Positions 45,545-54,688 of a stretch of DNA of 64,000 bases are shown one piece after another. How positions within the stretch are numbered: position 1 is the first letter of the stretch; the number at the start of each line of letters is the position of its first letter. Both the position numbers and the translations under genes were made by a program. Below the pieces are notes generated by a model. It was not told the DNA's origin, made no database searches, and saw only the letters and a list, made by a program, of their open reading frames with translations. The stretch is from Branchiostoma floridae (taxonomy: Eukaryota > Chordata > Leptocardii > Amphioxiformes > Branchiostomatidae), in NCBI RefSeq assembly GCF_000003815.2, contig NC_049982.1:5547105-5611104 (forward strand), in the 5' to 3' direction.

Positions 45545-48433
45545 CTGAAATGGAGCAAGTCAACCAGATCTAACGTTATAAAACTATTGTTCAGTACACG
45601 AAAAACTGACATAATGCACAGGAAATCACTCATTATCTGCATAAACATGCGGAATGCAAAAAAAGTGACTTTAATATCTAAAATGTTGTTAAGTAAAATA
45701 CCATACGTATACGAAACATCCAGAAGTAATCCCTTACCTTGCCCCTTTGCAATTTACAGAGATTCATTTGTATTTGAAACATTGTTAAAATGGCTGTGGT
45801 TCCCTTATAACTGTATTACTATGACTTATCATAAGTTGTCCAAAAATTAGCATGCTTCGACTGACGGCACACTTACTGTGGTACCACGGCCACCACTTCC
45901 ACGGCCAGCGGATGATGATGTAGATCCTGAGCGGGCAGCAGTGTATGATGATGATGACGTGGGGGTTCCACCACCACCAGCCCCAGGGCAGGTACACCCA
46001 GGACCAGTACTGGTTCAGCGACACGGCGGTAGTGGCCTTGGCTGCCCGCCGCGCGCGCTCCACGACCCGGTCAGCGTCGATGCTCTGCTGGAGGACCTCC
46101 ACGCGACCGTTCACGTCTTGTACTGGAGCGGTGATGTTGGGATCTGGAGCTGGTGAGTCCGGGAGAGCGTCTTGCACGGTATCCCAGTCGGTGTTGTCGA
46201 TCAGGTCGGCCAGGTGTTCCCTGACGTTAGGCAGGGCTTCCTCGGCCGTGGCGGGAACTGCCTCGCCAAGCCTCTCCACTTTCTCCTTCACGCTACCCAG
46301 CGACGCTGTGTGTGAATAAATGAATGATTGGTTGGTTGGTTGGTTTATCATTGTGTCTTGCGACTTTTAAGTCGCCCAGTCTACATGGGACCGCGTGGCG
46401 CAGCGGTAGCATGCTCGGATTTGCACCGAGAGGTTGCGGGCTCGAATCCGCCTGCCGTGCCACCGATCTTGTGCCCTTGGGAAAGGCACTTTACACGACT
46501 TTCCTCACTTAACTCAGGTGAAAAATGAGTCGTCCCTCGGATAGGACGTTAAATGGAGGTCCCGTGTATGGGGAGAGCCACACCCCATGCACGTTAAAGA
46601 ACCCCCACAAGTGCGATAGTGCGGTGTGGATGGAGCAAACCATTCTGTCTGGAGTTGGTGATTCACTACAAATCACCCGGGCGGAGGCCTGACCAACCTT
46701 CGTGTCGTATTAGCCATACGGTGATTTACATGTTTCACCATGCCCCGGAGAGGAGATATGCGCCGCCAGGGGACTAAAATGCGTATTGATACAGCACAAC
46801 ATGTTGTGCTGCCCCTACGGCTGATTAAAAGGCTATGGGACGAACGAACGAACGAAGTCTACATGGGCTTATAGGACACCGGTTCTTGGAAGGAAGCCGG
46901 CTGAGGAGAGTAGCCCACAGGGGCAATGTGAAAGGTGACATGGTATTAGGCCCCCTTTCCACTAAACGGCGACCGCGCTGTCGCTCTCACTGCGACCTAG
47001 AACGGATATGTGTATCCTTTGATTTCATACTGGATATACCATACAGCATGTGAGAGTGTGACTTAGAGGACAACAAAACACACAAAGTGTAAAAAAAAAG
47101 TTCTTTTCTATACAAAAATATTCGTTGAAGATCTGTCAAATCTTAGGTCGCAGAGAGAGCGCGTGGGAAGGGGGTATAAGGACAAACGTACTGGCGGCGT
47201 TCCCGGAGCCTAGATCATTGATCTCGGGATCGGAGAAGGCGAAGGTGAGCTCGCAATCCCCGGCGTCGTACGCCAGCACGGTCTGTGGGGCGGACACCTC
47301 CCATCCCCCGCCGAGCTTCCCCGGCCCGTCCGGTGGGGTGGTGAGATCCACGGCCTGCAGCTCCGACAGGTCTCTTTGCAGTTCGTCCAGTCCCAGCTCC
47401 TTGAAACTTCTCGGCATCGCCTTCTTCATCTCCGTCAACTTCACCTCCAGCTTCCGGTACTCAAAACTTGTGGCTGCGAGGGGATGGTAAAAATAGTAGT
47501 AGTAGAGTCATATGGTGTAAAATATCTTTGTACTTAGAAAAGATAATGACACATGTCTAGCCCCATGCCTGATTGTATGGAGCTTATGCTATATTGTTTT
47601 AAGATTTATTATGTATCCTGTTCCTTTCTTTTTTGTAGTTTAAAGCTGACCATACAAAAGTCACTGTACCTTTTATCGCGTCAAGAAAGTTTGATATTCA
47701 GATGGCAAATATTGTCTTTTAGAGTAACAAAAATGAAAAAAAAAAATGTTGTGCAATGAAGGACGTCATCGGCAAGCCATGCCACCATGCATGTGTACTT
47801 ACGCAGGTCGGATTGGCAGATGAACCGTCGCCACTGCCTGGAGCAGTCCGTGGCGACCCACCGGTACTGGTTACTGTCGTCCAGCATGACGCAGTCCCTG
47901 TAGGCCGTGTTCCCGGACACCGCGTTCCAGGCGCTGGGGCTGCCGGCAGTCAGCTGCGTACTGTCCGCCCACACAAAGGTGCTCTCTGTCGCCAGGTCGT
48001 CAAGTCCGATCCAATGGCTCCTGTAACCACAAACAGATTTGTATATATCTTTAGATGCCAGAACTCCCATAACGCAAAAATAGGTAAATATATCAAGGAC
48101 TGCTCTGCTATTAGAAAGAACTAATGATTAGCCTACTCCATTGTAACACTATACCAAAGAATTATGTTAGCCCTTATTGTTATGTTAACTAGGTTGCTAA
48201 GCTTTATCATATACCTCTGTTTTGTACTTTGTGTAACAGTTGTTGCCATACATTGTATCATATACAATTGTCGTGCAATAAAGTTCTTCTGTAATGCAGA
48301 TGCCAAGTGAGTGAATGAAGGTGTTGTGAGTAAATGAGAAAGGTGGACTGAATAGTGAGTGAGTTTGAATGAGTGAGTGTGTGTGTGTGTGTGTGTGTGT
48401 GAGTGAGTGAGTGTGTGTGTGTGTGTGATTGTG

Positions 48434-48513
<80 letters not shown>

Positions 48514-49617
48514 TGTGTGTACGTGCGTGTGTGCGTATTTCTCTCTCTCTCTCTCTGTATGTGTGTGTGTGTGAGAGAGTGAATGGGCGAGTAAGTGGGA
48601 GAGTAATGAATTCCTTACACACTGAGTGACCAAGAATGAGTAATTCATCACTTGAACGATTGCCTAGATGAGACTTAGTGAGTGTGTAAACGAGAGTGAC
48701 CAAAGGCGAAGAGTAAACAAATGGGTAGATGAATGAATAAAATATCGGAAAGTGCCTTGATGGAAGAAGAAGAGGGATTGATAAAAGGAACCGATGTTTG
48801 TGACAGCGACGTGAATACTGAAGTTACCACTCACGGTGCTTCTTGGGTCATGAGACGGTTCTGAATCCAGGTGTTGGTCCCGGAGTCTTGGATGACCGCG
48901 AGTTTGCTGCCCGAAGATTCACACGTGGCTCTGGCGTTGTCGTAGTTCAGCACGTAGGGCGAGAACCAGTAGCAGCGGCCGTTGTAGAGATGTGTTCCCG
49001 GGTTACATCCTACGGGTTGAAACAAGGATCCTTATTGACATCGCAAAAGCACGGGGACTTTCGTTCATGAGGTTAGACATCAATGTATTTTGTACTATGT
49101 ATGTAGAACTGTGTATATAAACTTATAAAGCACATCGAGACTTTGTCTGACCCTTGCCTCTTCCCTCGTGACCTCAGTGAAAAGCGGATTGCAGGCCGAT
49201 TTGAGCTTTCATGAATAAAAAGGTTCAAACAAGCAAGGTAGACAATATCTATATCCGACAATTGATATATTTGCAACTGAATTTGATTCGGAGATCATTT
49301 CCGAACGTTTTGAGTGACATCCGTCACTCTTCTTCAGCGTCGCTAGAATAAACTGGCAGAACAAATTGATATTTAGTACGTCTAACTTTAAGAAAGAGTT
49401 GAACATGTTAAAATCGCTACATCGTAGGGTTTTGTATGCAAATGTCACTCATATGTAAATCTGGGGATTTCTTAAGACCTCCACAACAGTCACTATAGAT
49501 GCACACAGGTAGATACAACGACTTTAACAACTGGAGACATGACCCACCTTGTCCGTTTGTTTCTATGATCAGCAGCGCGACCGCGCACAGCACTGTGGGG
49601 AGGTGAAAACTGCCCAT
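44973..49617 (-). CDS. Secreted C-type lectin / Trp-rich / double WxxW-domain protein
   Basis: Six exons (49617-49548, 49009-48835, 48020-47803, 47473-47192, 46305-45877, 45544-44973), all GT-AG and all joined in phase 1 or 2, give 581 residues. Residues 1-22 are a signal peptide. About 24-154 form a C-type lectin domain (RCYWFS, HWIGLDD, RDCVML, RFICQ). It lacks EPN/QPD and WND, so classical calcium-dependent sugar binding is unlikely. About 155-347 are a linker with charged helices. Residues 348-391 hold 12 Trp plus Ile runs (YWSWVYLPWGWWWW ... RWPWKWWPWYH). Two WxxW domains follow (WTRWYDRDNPGGTGDWE and WTDWFDVDNPGGSGDWE, each ending C-x-DYEVRF-x-CP), the module of gel-forming mucins and cartilage intermediate layer protein. 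The role is unknown; mucus or cuticle defence is a guess. Confidence 0.88.
45877..46305 (-). CDS. Lectin-WxxW gene exon 5 (helices and Trp-rich stretch)
   Basis: Two amphipathic helical segments (VKEKVERLGEAVPATAEEAL and VEVLQQSIDADRVVERARRA) are followed by the 44-residue Trp/Ile-rich stretch. A sequon NIT lies between them. Acceptor TTCACACACAG, donor GTAAGT. The frame is open and in phase with both neighbours. Confidence 0.85.
46378..46867 (+). mobile_element. tRNA-derived SINE with 12-bp target duplication
   Basis: AGTCTACATGGG stands directly at both ends (46378-46389 and 46856-46867). The 466-bp body starts with a tRNA-like head: A box TGGCGCAGCGGTAGCATG and B box GGGCTCGAATCC. A conserved-looking body follows, with GTGCCCTTGGGAAAGGCACT and CGTTAAAGAACCC, and the tail is an ACGA repeat. 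It lies in intron 4 of the lectin-WxxW gene, antisense to it. The intact duplication suggests a fairly young insertion. Confidence 0.9.
46951..47175. mobile_element. MITE family X, copy 1
   Basis: Left end CCCCCTTTCCACTA, right end GGGAAGGGGG, with inner mirrored GCTGTCGCTCTCACTGCGAC / GTCGCAGAGAGAGCGC. Its AT-rich middle (AAAACACACAAAGTGTAAAA) matches the other copies. Inside the lectin gene's intron 4. Confidence 0.8.
47192..47473 (-). CDS. Lectin-WxxW gene exon 4 (linker)
   Basis: Starts with a helical RKLEVKLTEMKKAM segment, then a GPGKLGGGWEVSAPQ turn and a DCELTFAFSD segment. No known domain. Acceptor CCCCTCGCAG, donor GTACGT. Confidence 0.82.
47560..47700 (+). repeat. Dispersed repeat shared with 24650-24770
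   Basis: The block ACCATACAAAAGTCACTGTA...GTCAAGAAAG resembles ACCTTACGAAAGTCGCTGTA...GTCAATAAAG at 24720-24765. Probably a retroelement 3' end. Confidence 0.45.
47803..48020 (-). CDS. Lectin-WxxW gene exon 3 (second half of lectin domain)
   Basis: Begins SHWIGLDD, holds W-x-x-G-type loop residues (SPSAWNAVS), then DCVML and RWVATDC...RRFICQ. The calcium-binding EPN or QPD and WND motifs are missing. Acceptor GGTTACAG, donor GTAAGT. Confidence 0.9.
48021..48834. repeat. Lectin gene intron 2 with retroelement tail and GT microsatellite
   Basis: 48243-48283 repeats the GCCATACATTGT...CAATTGTCGTGCAATAAAG block of 18005-18045. An impure GT/GAGT microsatellite covers about 48350-48585. The rest is unremarkable intron. 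Confidence 0.8.
48835..49009 (-). CDS. Lectin-WxxW gene exon 2 (first half of lectin domain)
   Basis: CNPGTHLYNGRCYWFSPYVL, then A-x-x-x-C-x-x-x-G-x-x-L-A-V-I, the N-terminal half of a C-type lectin fold. Acceptor CAACCCGTAG, donor GTGAGT. Confidence 0.9.
49307..49337 (-). ncRNA. Hammerhead-ribozyme-like core motif
   Basis: Minus strand reads CTGAAGA (perfect CUGANGA), then GAGTGAC-GGAT-GTCACTC, seven pairs, then AAAACG in place of GAAAC. It lies in intron 1 of the lectin gene in the same orientation. One missing G in the second box argues against activity. Confidence 0.33.
49548..49617 (-). CDS. Lectin-WxxW gene exon 1 (signal peptide)
   Basis: MGSFHLPTVLCAVALLIIET then NGQ: a typical signal peptide. 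Three non-coding bases separate the ATG from an acceptor (TTTCTTTGTTCACAG), so a leader exon lies upstream. Donor GTGGGT. Confidence 0.85.
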
Positions 49618-50192
49618 CCTCTGTGAACAAAGAAATATGTTTTGTAAGTAAGTCCAGTGCACGTGTAGCCAGGGAAGCGGGCACCTTCTTCAGTTGTAAG
49701 CGCTGGCGCAATCTCTTTGCTTGCTAATTGTGGCTTCACACATGCGTATATATTCAAGTCCGTATGAGGTCCGTACCAGGCTCTACAAGTCGCTGAAAAC
49801 AAGTGCTTTTAAAAAAGCTGGCATTTTGCCAATGTTTGCGTGTGTGAACGTTTTTTTCTAGTTATTAGAATGTCATATAAATAGAACAGAGTAACTAAAC
49901 CTGATATTGGCGCATGGAGAGATTCACATATGTGCCTGAACTGCAGCAGATCTAGACGCCACCTGTTAAAATTTCCGTGAACTGCAGCAAATTTCACTAC
50001 ACATTGCCTGTTTTTGAGTGAGCTCTGTTGCGGGGCATTTTTAAGTTGTTTTTTTTTTTAATTTTTATTTCTATTCGGCAAAAAAACGAAGCGGCGAATC
50101 CGTTTACCAAAGAAATAAATTGGTGTGGCCGAATGGATGTAAAAATTAGTATTTTAATGGATGTAAAAAAGAAAAAAAAAGTTGAAAAAATT

Positions 50193-50263
50193 CTACCTCC
50201 CCGGATTCGAACCGGGTGCATTGGTTTAGAATGCGTAAACTTTACCACTGCGCCAGTGCGAAC
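50193..50263 (-). tRNA. tRNA pseudogene or SINE head
   Basis: Minus strand has TGGCGCAGTGGTAAAG (A box), a GCATT-CTAAACC-AATGC anticodon-like arm (anticodon AAA) and a perfect CCCGG-TTCGAAT-CCGGG T arm. The acceptor ends (TTCGCAC and GAGGTAG) do not pair, so it is not a working tRNA. Confidence 0.6.
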
Positions 50264-50579
50264 ATGTTGAAGAAATGCCTGTTTTAACAGGTATACAAAT
50301 GTTTGGCATGGATTGAACAGGTCCGTTCATCTCAACATCACAACATCACAACGGCGACTACACTGGCCAGAAGGCATTTTGCGACTGCAAGTCGCAAAAT
50401 GCAAAAATTGGATAAATATATAGATAGACAACATACCAGCCGAATTAAATGAGTCACAAAACATACTCCTCGGTCAGCTAACTACTCAGGCCTTTTGCAT
50501 GATGCGTCTTTATAATTATTTACCCAATTTCTCAGACTATTTTTCCAGCAACATGTGGAGCCTGGTAGAGGCTAATTCT

Positions 50580-50840
50580 GACTTTCCACTAGAGGGTCCT
50601 TTCTACTAGACGGCTGTCGCTCTGCACTCTCACTGCGACCTGAACATGATGTGTGTAACTCTCAAATTCATACTGGCTATAGAATACAAAATGTAAAAGT
50701 TTGACTGAAAAGACATCAAAACACACAAAGCATAAAAAGATAAGTTATTTTTCTATGGAATTCTTTGACTTTTGTGCGATCTGTCAAATTTTACGTCGCA
50801 GAGAGCGCGCAACGAGAGCGCCGTCCTAGTGAAGGGTGGT
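50580..50840. mobile_element. MITE family X, copy 2
   Basis: Left GACGGCTGTCGCTCTGCACTC and right GAGAGCGCCGTCCTAGTGAA are inverted, with a second CTCACTGCGACCT / ACGTCGCAGAGAGCGCG pair. The AT-rich centre matches copy 1 (AAACACACAAAGCATAAAA). Confidence 0.75.
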
Positions 50841-50944
50841 ATGAGCACGTGAGACGATTGCACCGGCGGTTACACAGGAGGATGATACCCAGGTTAAGTC
50901 CAGTGACTCTAGCCTGTGATACTTACGGTATGATAGACTACTTA

Positions 50945-51013
50945 GGTGTGCGTGTGTGTTTGTGTGTGTGTGTATGTGTGTGTGTGTGTGCGTGTGTGCG
51001 CGCGCGCGTGTGT
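50945..51013. repeat. GT/GC microsatellite
   Basis: Imperfect TGTGTG run ending in CGCGCGCG. A frame through it is an artefact. Confidence 0.92.
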
Positions 51014-52300
51014 GGTAAAACGATGGCCCTGTCATTATGGTTGTTGACATAGAACCTATTAGATATCCAATTTCTGAAAACAAAGTAAATTGAAAATGTT
51101 TGGCTTGCAATAGAAAGAAAGCCAGTCTCCACCTGTTTGCAACAAACAGTTCAGTACATGCTGACGTTGTGTCAAAAGTGTAAATCAAAGTGTAGGACTG
51201 AAACATTTCAAAGCCATTGTGTCCAAATTTCTTTGCTGATCTCGTTGACACCTTGCCTTCGAGCAATAATGTGATTACAGTTGATTGATGACAACTTTGT
51301 CAACTTAATTACCGAGCTGCATATTTTGTACATAGCCTTTGCTCTCTCATCCATCATAAGTCCTTTTAGCTTTGCGTTGTTATTTGGTCAGAGACAGAGC
51401 CGAGGAACCGGTGGGGCAGCATCGTCCCTCCAACCCCTAGCCACGCCCAGTGGTAGTCACATGAACACATCTCGCTCTCTTATTGGATAAAGTGCAAAAT
51501 GATTGACAGTCCATTGTGAATCTTGTAACATCCCTTCCAAACACTTGAAATGAGGGTTGCGCACTTGTACGAGAGAGCGAATTCCGTACCCACTAACAAA
51601 ATGGCCACCTAGCGTTGTCGCGTTGCATCTGACAAAACACTAACTTTGCTGTTCCTATTCCTAACAGCCTTCCAACATGCCCACATTATAGACTTCACTT
51701 AATACCCAGTCAGCTTTCCCGCTAATCCTAGTTAGTCACAAAGATGAAAAAAAAAACCGCGCGCTGCGTAATACCAGGGGTAAATGTAATTGCGTATGTA
51801 CGTTTTGACAACAACTTTTCTTCAGAATCTGTCGATACTACTGTATAGTACAAACAGTCGTTAGAATCTAACAAAGCTAGCCGTCTCCCATTTCGTTACC
51901 GTTGAAAGGCAGCGCACGCAATATTGAAGCATTAACCTTGCGTTGTGTTTTGTTGTAGGATCACGTCTCCCTGTCCGTTTCTGTGGGAGAACACCCCATA
52001 CTTTCCCAAAGTTACTTTGTCTCACGCCTTCCCTATAAAAAATGAGGTCTACTTAGGCTTAAAACTTATTGGACAGCAACATGTCTTTGTCATAATCGTG
52101 GTCTAGAAAGGAAGGCGCGATATTTTACGTCATTACGGGCCAAAGTTCTTCAGGGTTTTGTCAGAACTATTGTGTCTGCGTTGCTATATCGTCTCTGCAC
52201 GCACATGTGTTTATCAAGCACGTTCGACAACTGGGTACATCGGAATCCTTGGTGCATATTCCTATTCCGCTAGTACATCTGCTACCGGTACATGTGTTCA
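51014..52300. other. Region upstream of the lectin coding exons; no gene seen
   Basis: Unique-looking sequence without an exon that could be supported. It should be intronic if the leader exons at 52.5-52.8 kb belong to the lectin gene. Confidence 0.4.
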
Positions 52301-52379
52301 CGCGTATCCATAGTGCAGCATGAGTAAAACCATCTACAACGTGGTCTAGTGCTTCAGAATTTCCAGCCAAGGGCCTGAA

Positions 52380-52720
52380 CAAAATTCTGATAAATTCTGA
52401 CAAATGTGACGGATCAAAATGAAATGAAATAAAAGACATTTCATAGACTCTGAAAGTCAGCAGAATCACAATCTTACCTGTCGAGTATCCTCGAGCTCTT
52501 GGAGTCGACCCCAAGATAACATTAAAAGCATTTATCAACGCGGTGCTTCAGAATATCCACACTATGGCCGGCCTGGCCTGAACAGCATTCTGATAAAGTC
52601 TGACAAATCTTACGGATCAAAATGAAGTATTAAAGGCATTCATGGACTCTAAAAGTCAGCAGAATCACAATCTTACCTTTTGATTGTCCTCTCGGAGTCG
52701 ATCCCAAGACACAGCGCCGT
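52380..52720 (-). promoter_or_regulatory. Duplicated candidate leader exons with donors, probably of the lectin gene
   Basis: Two related blocks (52380-52530 and 52575-52700) share ACGGATCAAAATGAA, GTCAGCAGAATCACAATCTT and GGAGTCGA(C/T)CCCAAGA. On the minus strand both contain a donor, GTAAGATTGTG, at 52477 and 52676, after similar exon ends (CTCGACAG and CAATCAAAAG). The lectin start exon needs an upstream leader exon and these are the nearest good candidates. The link is inferred. Confidence 0.45.
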
Positions 52721-52920
52721 GGACACGGGTGCGGAGAGCGCTTTCCACCGGTACGAACCCTTCTCGCAGCCCCTGCCGCTGCAAAAGTGCGCGGCTCAGG
52801 CCCGAGCTAGACTTCTTCAACTTTTGCAGATGTCTCAATTATCTCGGTGAAGGCGGAGCTGATTGGAGGAGAGACATTGCCAGTGACGCGCCCCCTACTG
52901 ACGTCAGCATCGTTGCCTAG
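52690..52920 (-). promoter_or_regulatory. GC/CpG-rich putative promoter
   Basis: A short CpG-rich block beside the outer leader-exon candidate, including GTGACGCGCC and TGACGTCAGCA words. A small plus-strand frame over it (52684-52920) has no domain and is not called a gene. Confidence 0.4.
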
Positions 52921-53499
52921 CAACCAAGGTATGAAAATTAGTTTTTAAATATCTTTTCCACACCTGTGAAACGCTGCATGGCAGAGCAAACATAAAAGAA
53001 GTAATTAGTTGAACTTTGAAGGTTACATTAGCTGATTTGACTGATATCTATGCGAGTGTGTTTGTTTGTATGTCTGTGTTATGTTTACCATGTATTGACA
53101 ATGATCTATAAATCATATATTTCCTCTATGTCTTGTTGTTCAGTGATTAGCACTTAGGTAGCTCATCACATGATTTTCCCGCTTTTTCACGTCAGTTAAC
53201 ATGTCAAACGTGATGTTAAGCAATTGACCACTGATCTATGCTCATTATTTGAGGTGAATGACATTAAGGTCGGCAAAAAAGTCATTTTCTCCAAGCAAAC
53301 TTAAACATTTTCTGTTCCTTTTAACCACTTCTTATCCTTGCCCATTCCACTACCGATCGCGGATAGTGAGCTGAGTTTTACCAGTCATGTACAGCTCTAA
53401 AAGCCTCAGAATTTGCACCAAATTGAAGAAGAAAAAAAAAAAGCCAAAAATGACAGTGATGAATGGATGAATGGGTTGGCAGAGTGACTGACGAACATC
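52921..53499. other. Intergenic; nothing recognised
   Basis: AT-rich sequence without genes or clear repeats. Confidence 0.4.
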
Positions 53500-53746
53500 T
53501 TGTCTCATTGCCCAGGGCCAATCACCGGTGCGGCACTGCGGGGTTCGAAAAATTGCTCAACGAATTTCAGAGATAAAGAACGAATTTTCTTACTTTCGTG
53601 TATTTTGTTGTCTTCTAAGTCATACTTTTACGTATTGCGCAATATCCAAATTATGAAAAAAAAATCGGCGTAAATAACACAACAGTAACGCAGTGAACGA
53701 CCCCGCAGTGCCTCACCGGTGCTCCAAGTGCAGTGAGATGCCACCT
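53500..53746. mobile_element. MITE family Y, copy 2
   Basis: Left CACCGGTGCGGCACTGCGGG and right CCCCGCAGTGCCTCACCGGTG are inverted. The centre shares GAACGAATTTTCTTACTTTC and CATACTTTTACGTATTGCG with copy 1 at 38448. A third, partial copy is at 55170-55262. Confidence 0.85.
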
Positions 53747-53764
53747 TAAGCCAATGTCACATTT

Positions 53765-53927
53765 CCAAACCGGGGCCCGGCCGGGCAGCTTTCGGGAACG
53801 AAAAGTGTGATATAAAAGGCACCAAACTACAGAAGACGTAAAGAGAATAGTCGTGGGCATTATTAGTGTCCATTTTCACGTATACATTTCTATTTTTCCT
53901 TTCCGCCCGACTGGGGCCCCGGTTTGG
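53765..53927. mobile_element. MITE with CCAAACCGGGGCCC ends
   Basis: CCAAACCGGGGCCC at the left and GGGGCCCCGGTTTGG at the right are inverted copies. It stands directly beside family Y copy 2. Non-coding. Confidence 0.75.
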
Positions 53928-54460
53928 GCTTAGGAGGGTGCTTGAGAGGAGTAGGCGCCTTTTCCCCGTCCCGTCCTACACCGATCGGAGGCTCAACTCG
54001 TCTTGAAAAGCTCACCTCAGAATTTTCTCCAAATCGGCATAAAATCCAAGCAACTTAAAGTGACAGTGATAAATAGATTGACGGAGGTACTTAATGATAA
54101 TTGTCTCACCGCCTTAGGTCAGTCATTGAAGGGGTGAGTCATGTGAGAAGGAGTGCCTTTTGTTTAGAATTAGATAATAGCTATACAGTGGCACATCTGC
54201 GGTGTCAGAGAAGTATTTCTATCAACTGTGATCTTTTTACAGATCGTTTCCTTTGACTTCACATTCCGTATTAGCCCGACATGAAGTGACAATGTTCATT
54301 GAGTAGTCTGCCGGATGACCTGTTGTTATCTATCTGTTTCTTCACACTTGGTGTCGCCCTCTCTTTCACAAAAGGCGTATTCCCTTGACCTGTAGTGGCC
54401 TTTGAGGACAACCTGACGACGGAGCACACTGTGCGCCATCATCACAATGATGTAGTTATA
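53928..54460. other. Intergenic; nothing recognised
   Basis: No gene or repeat identified. Short frames here have no coding character. Confidence 0.4.
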
Positions 54461-54688
54461 CCCCCTTTCCACTAGGACGGCGCTCTCACCGAGTTCTCTC
54501 TGCGACCTAAAATTTGACATATCGCTTAACGAACTGTATAGAAAAGAAACGAATCTTTGCACACTTTGTGTGCTTTGTTGTTTTCTCGGTCACACTAGCT
54601 TTTACATTTTGTACGATATACCCAGTGTGAAAGCGAAGGATACACATATCCTGTTTAGGTCGCAGTGAAAGCGCAGCGCGATCGCCGT
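54461..54688. mobile_element. MITE family X, copy 3
   Basis: Left CCCCCTTTCCACTAGGACGG, then CGCTCTC; right GAAAGCGCAGCGCGATCGCCG. The centre has CTTTGTGTGCTTTGTTGTTT, the family core in the other orientation. Confidence 0.85.

Larger units (their letters stand above)
49731..50840. mobile_element. Cluster of transposon remnants: fold-back, tRNA-like and MITE family X
   Basis: CACACATGCGTATATATTCA at 49738 mirrors a block at 61594-61616. 50193-50263 is tRNA-like. 50405-50574 resembles the hairpin element at 61373-61559. 50580-50840 is family X copy 2. The stretch is a pile-up of elements upstream of the lectin start. Confidence 0.6.

Noticed and set aside
46408-46528. Small frames starting in the tRNA-like head
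   Set aside because: They lie in the SINE and are not genes.
48133-48703. 172- and 168-codon Thr/His frames
   Set aside because: GT microsatellite artefacts within a lectin-gene intron.
50193-50263. Functional tRNA gene
   Set aside because: T arm and boxes are good, but the acceptor stem does not pair and the anticodon AAA would be unusual; called pseudogene or SINE head instead.
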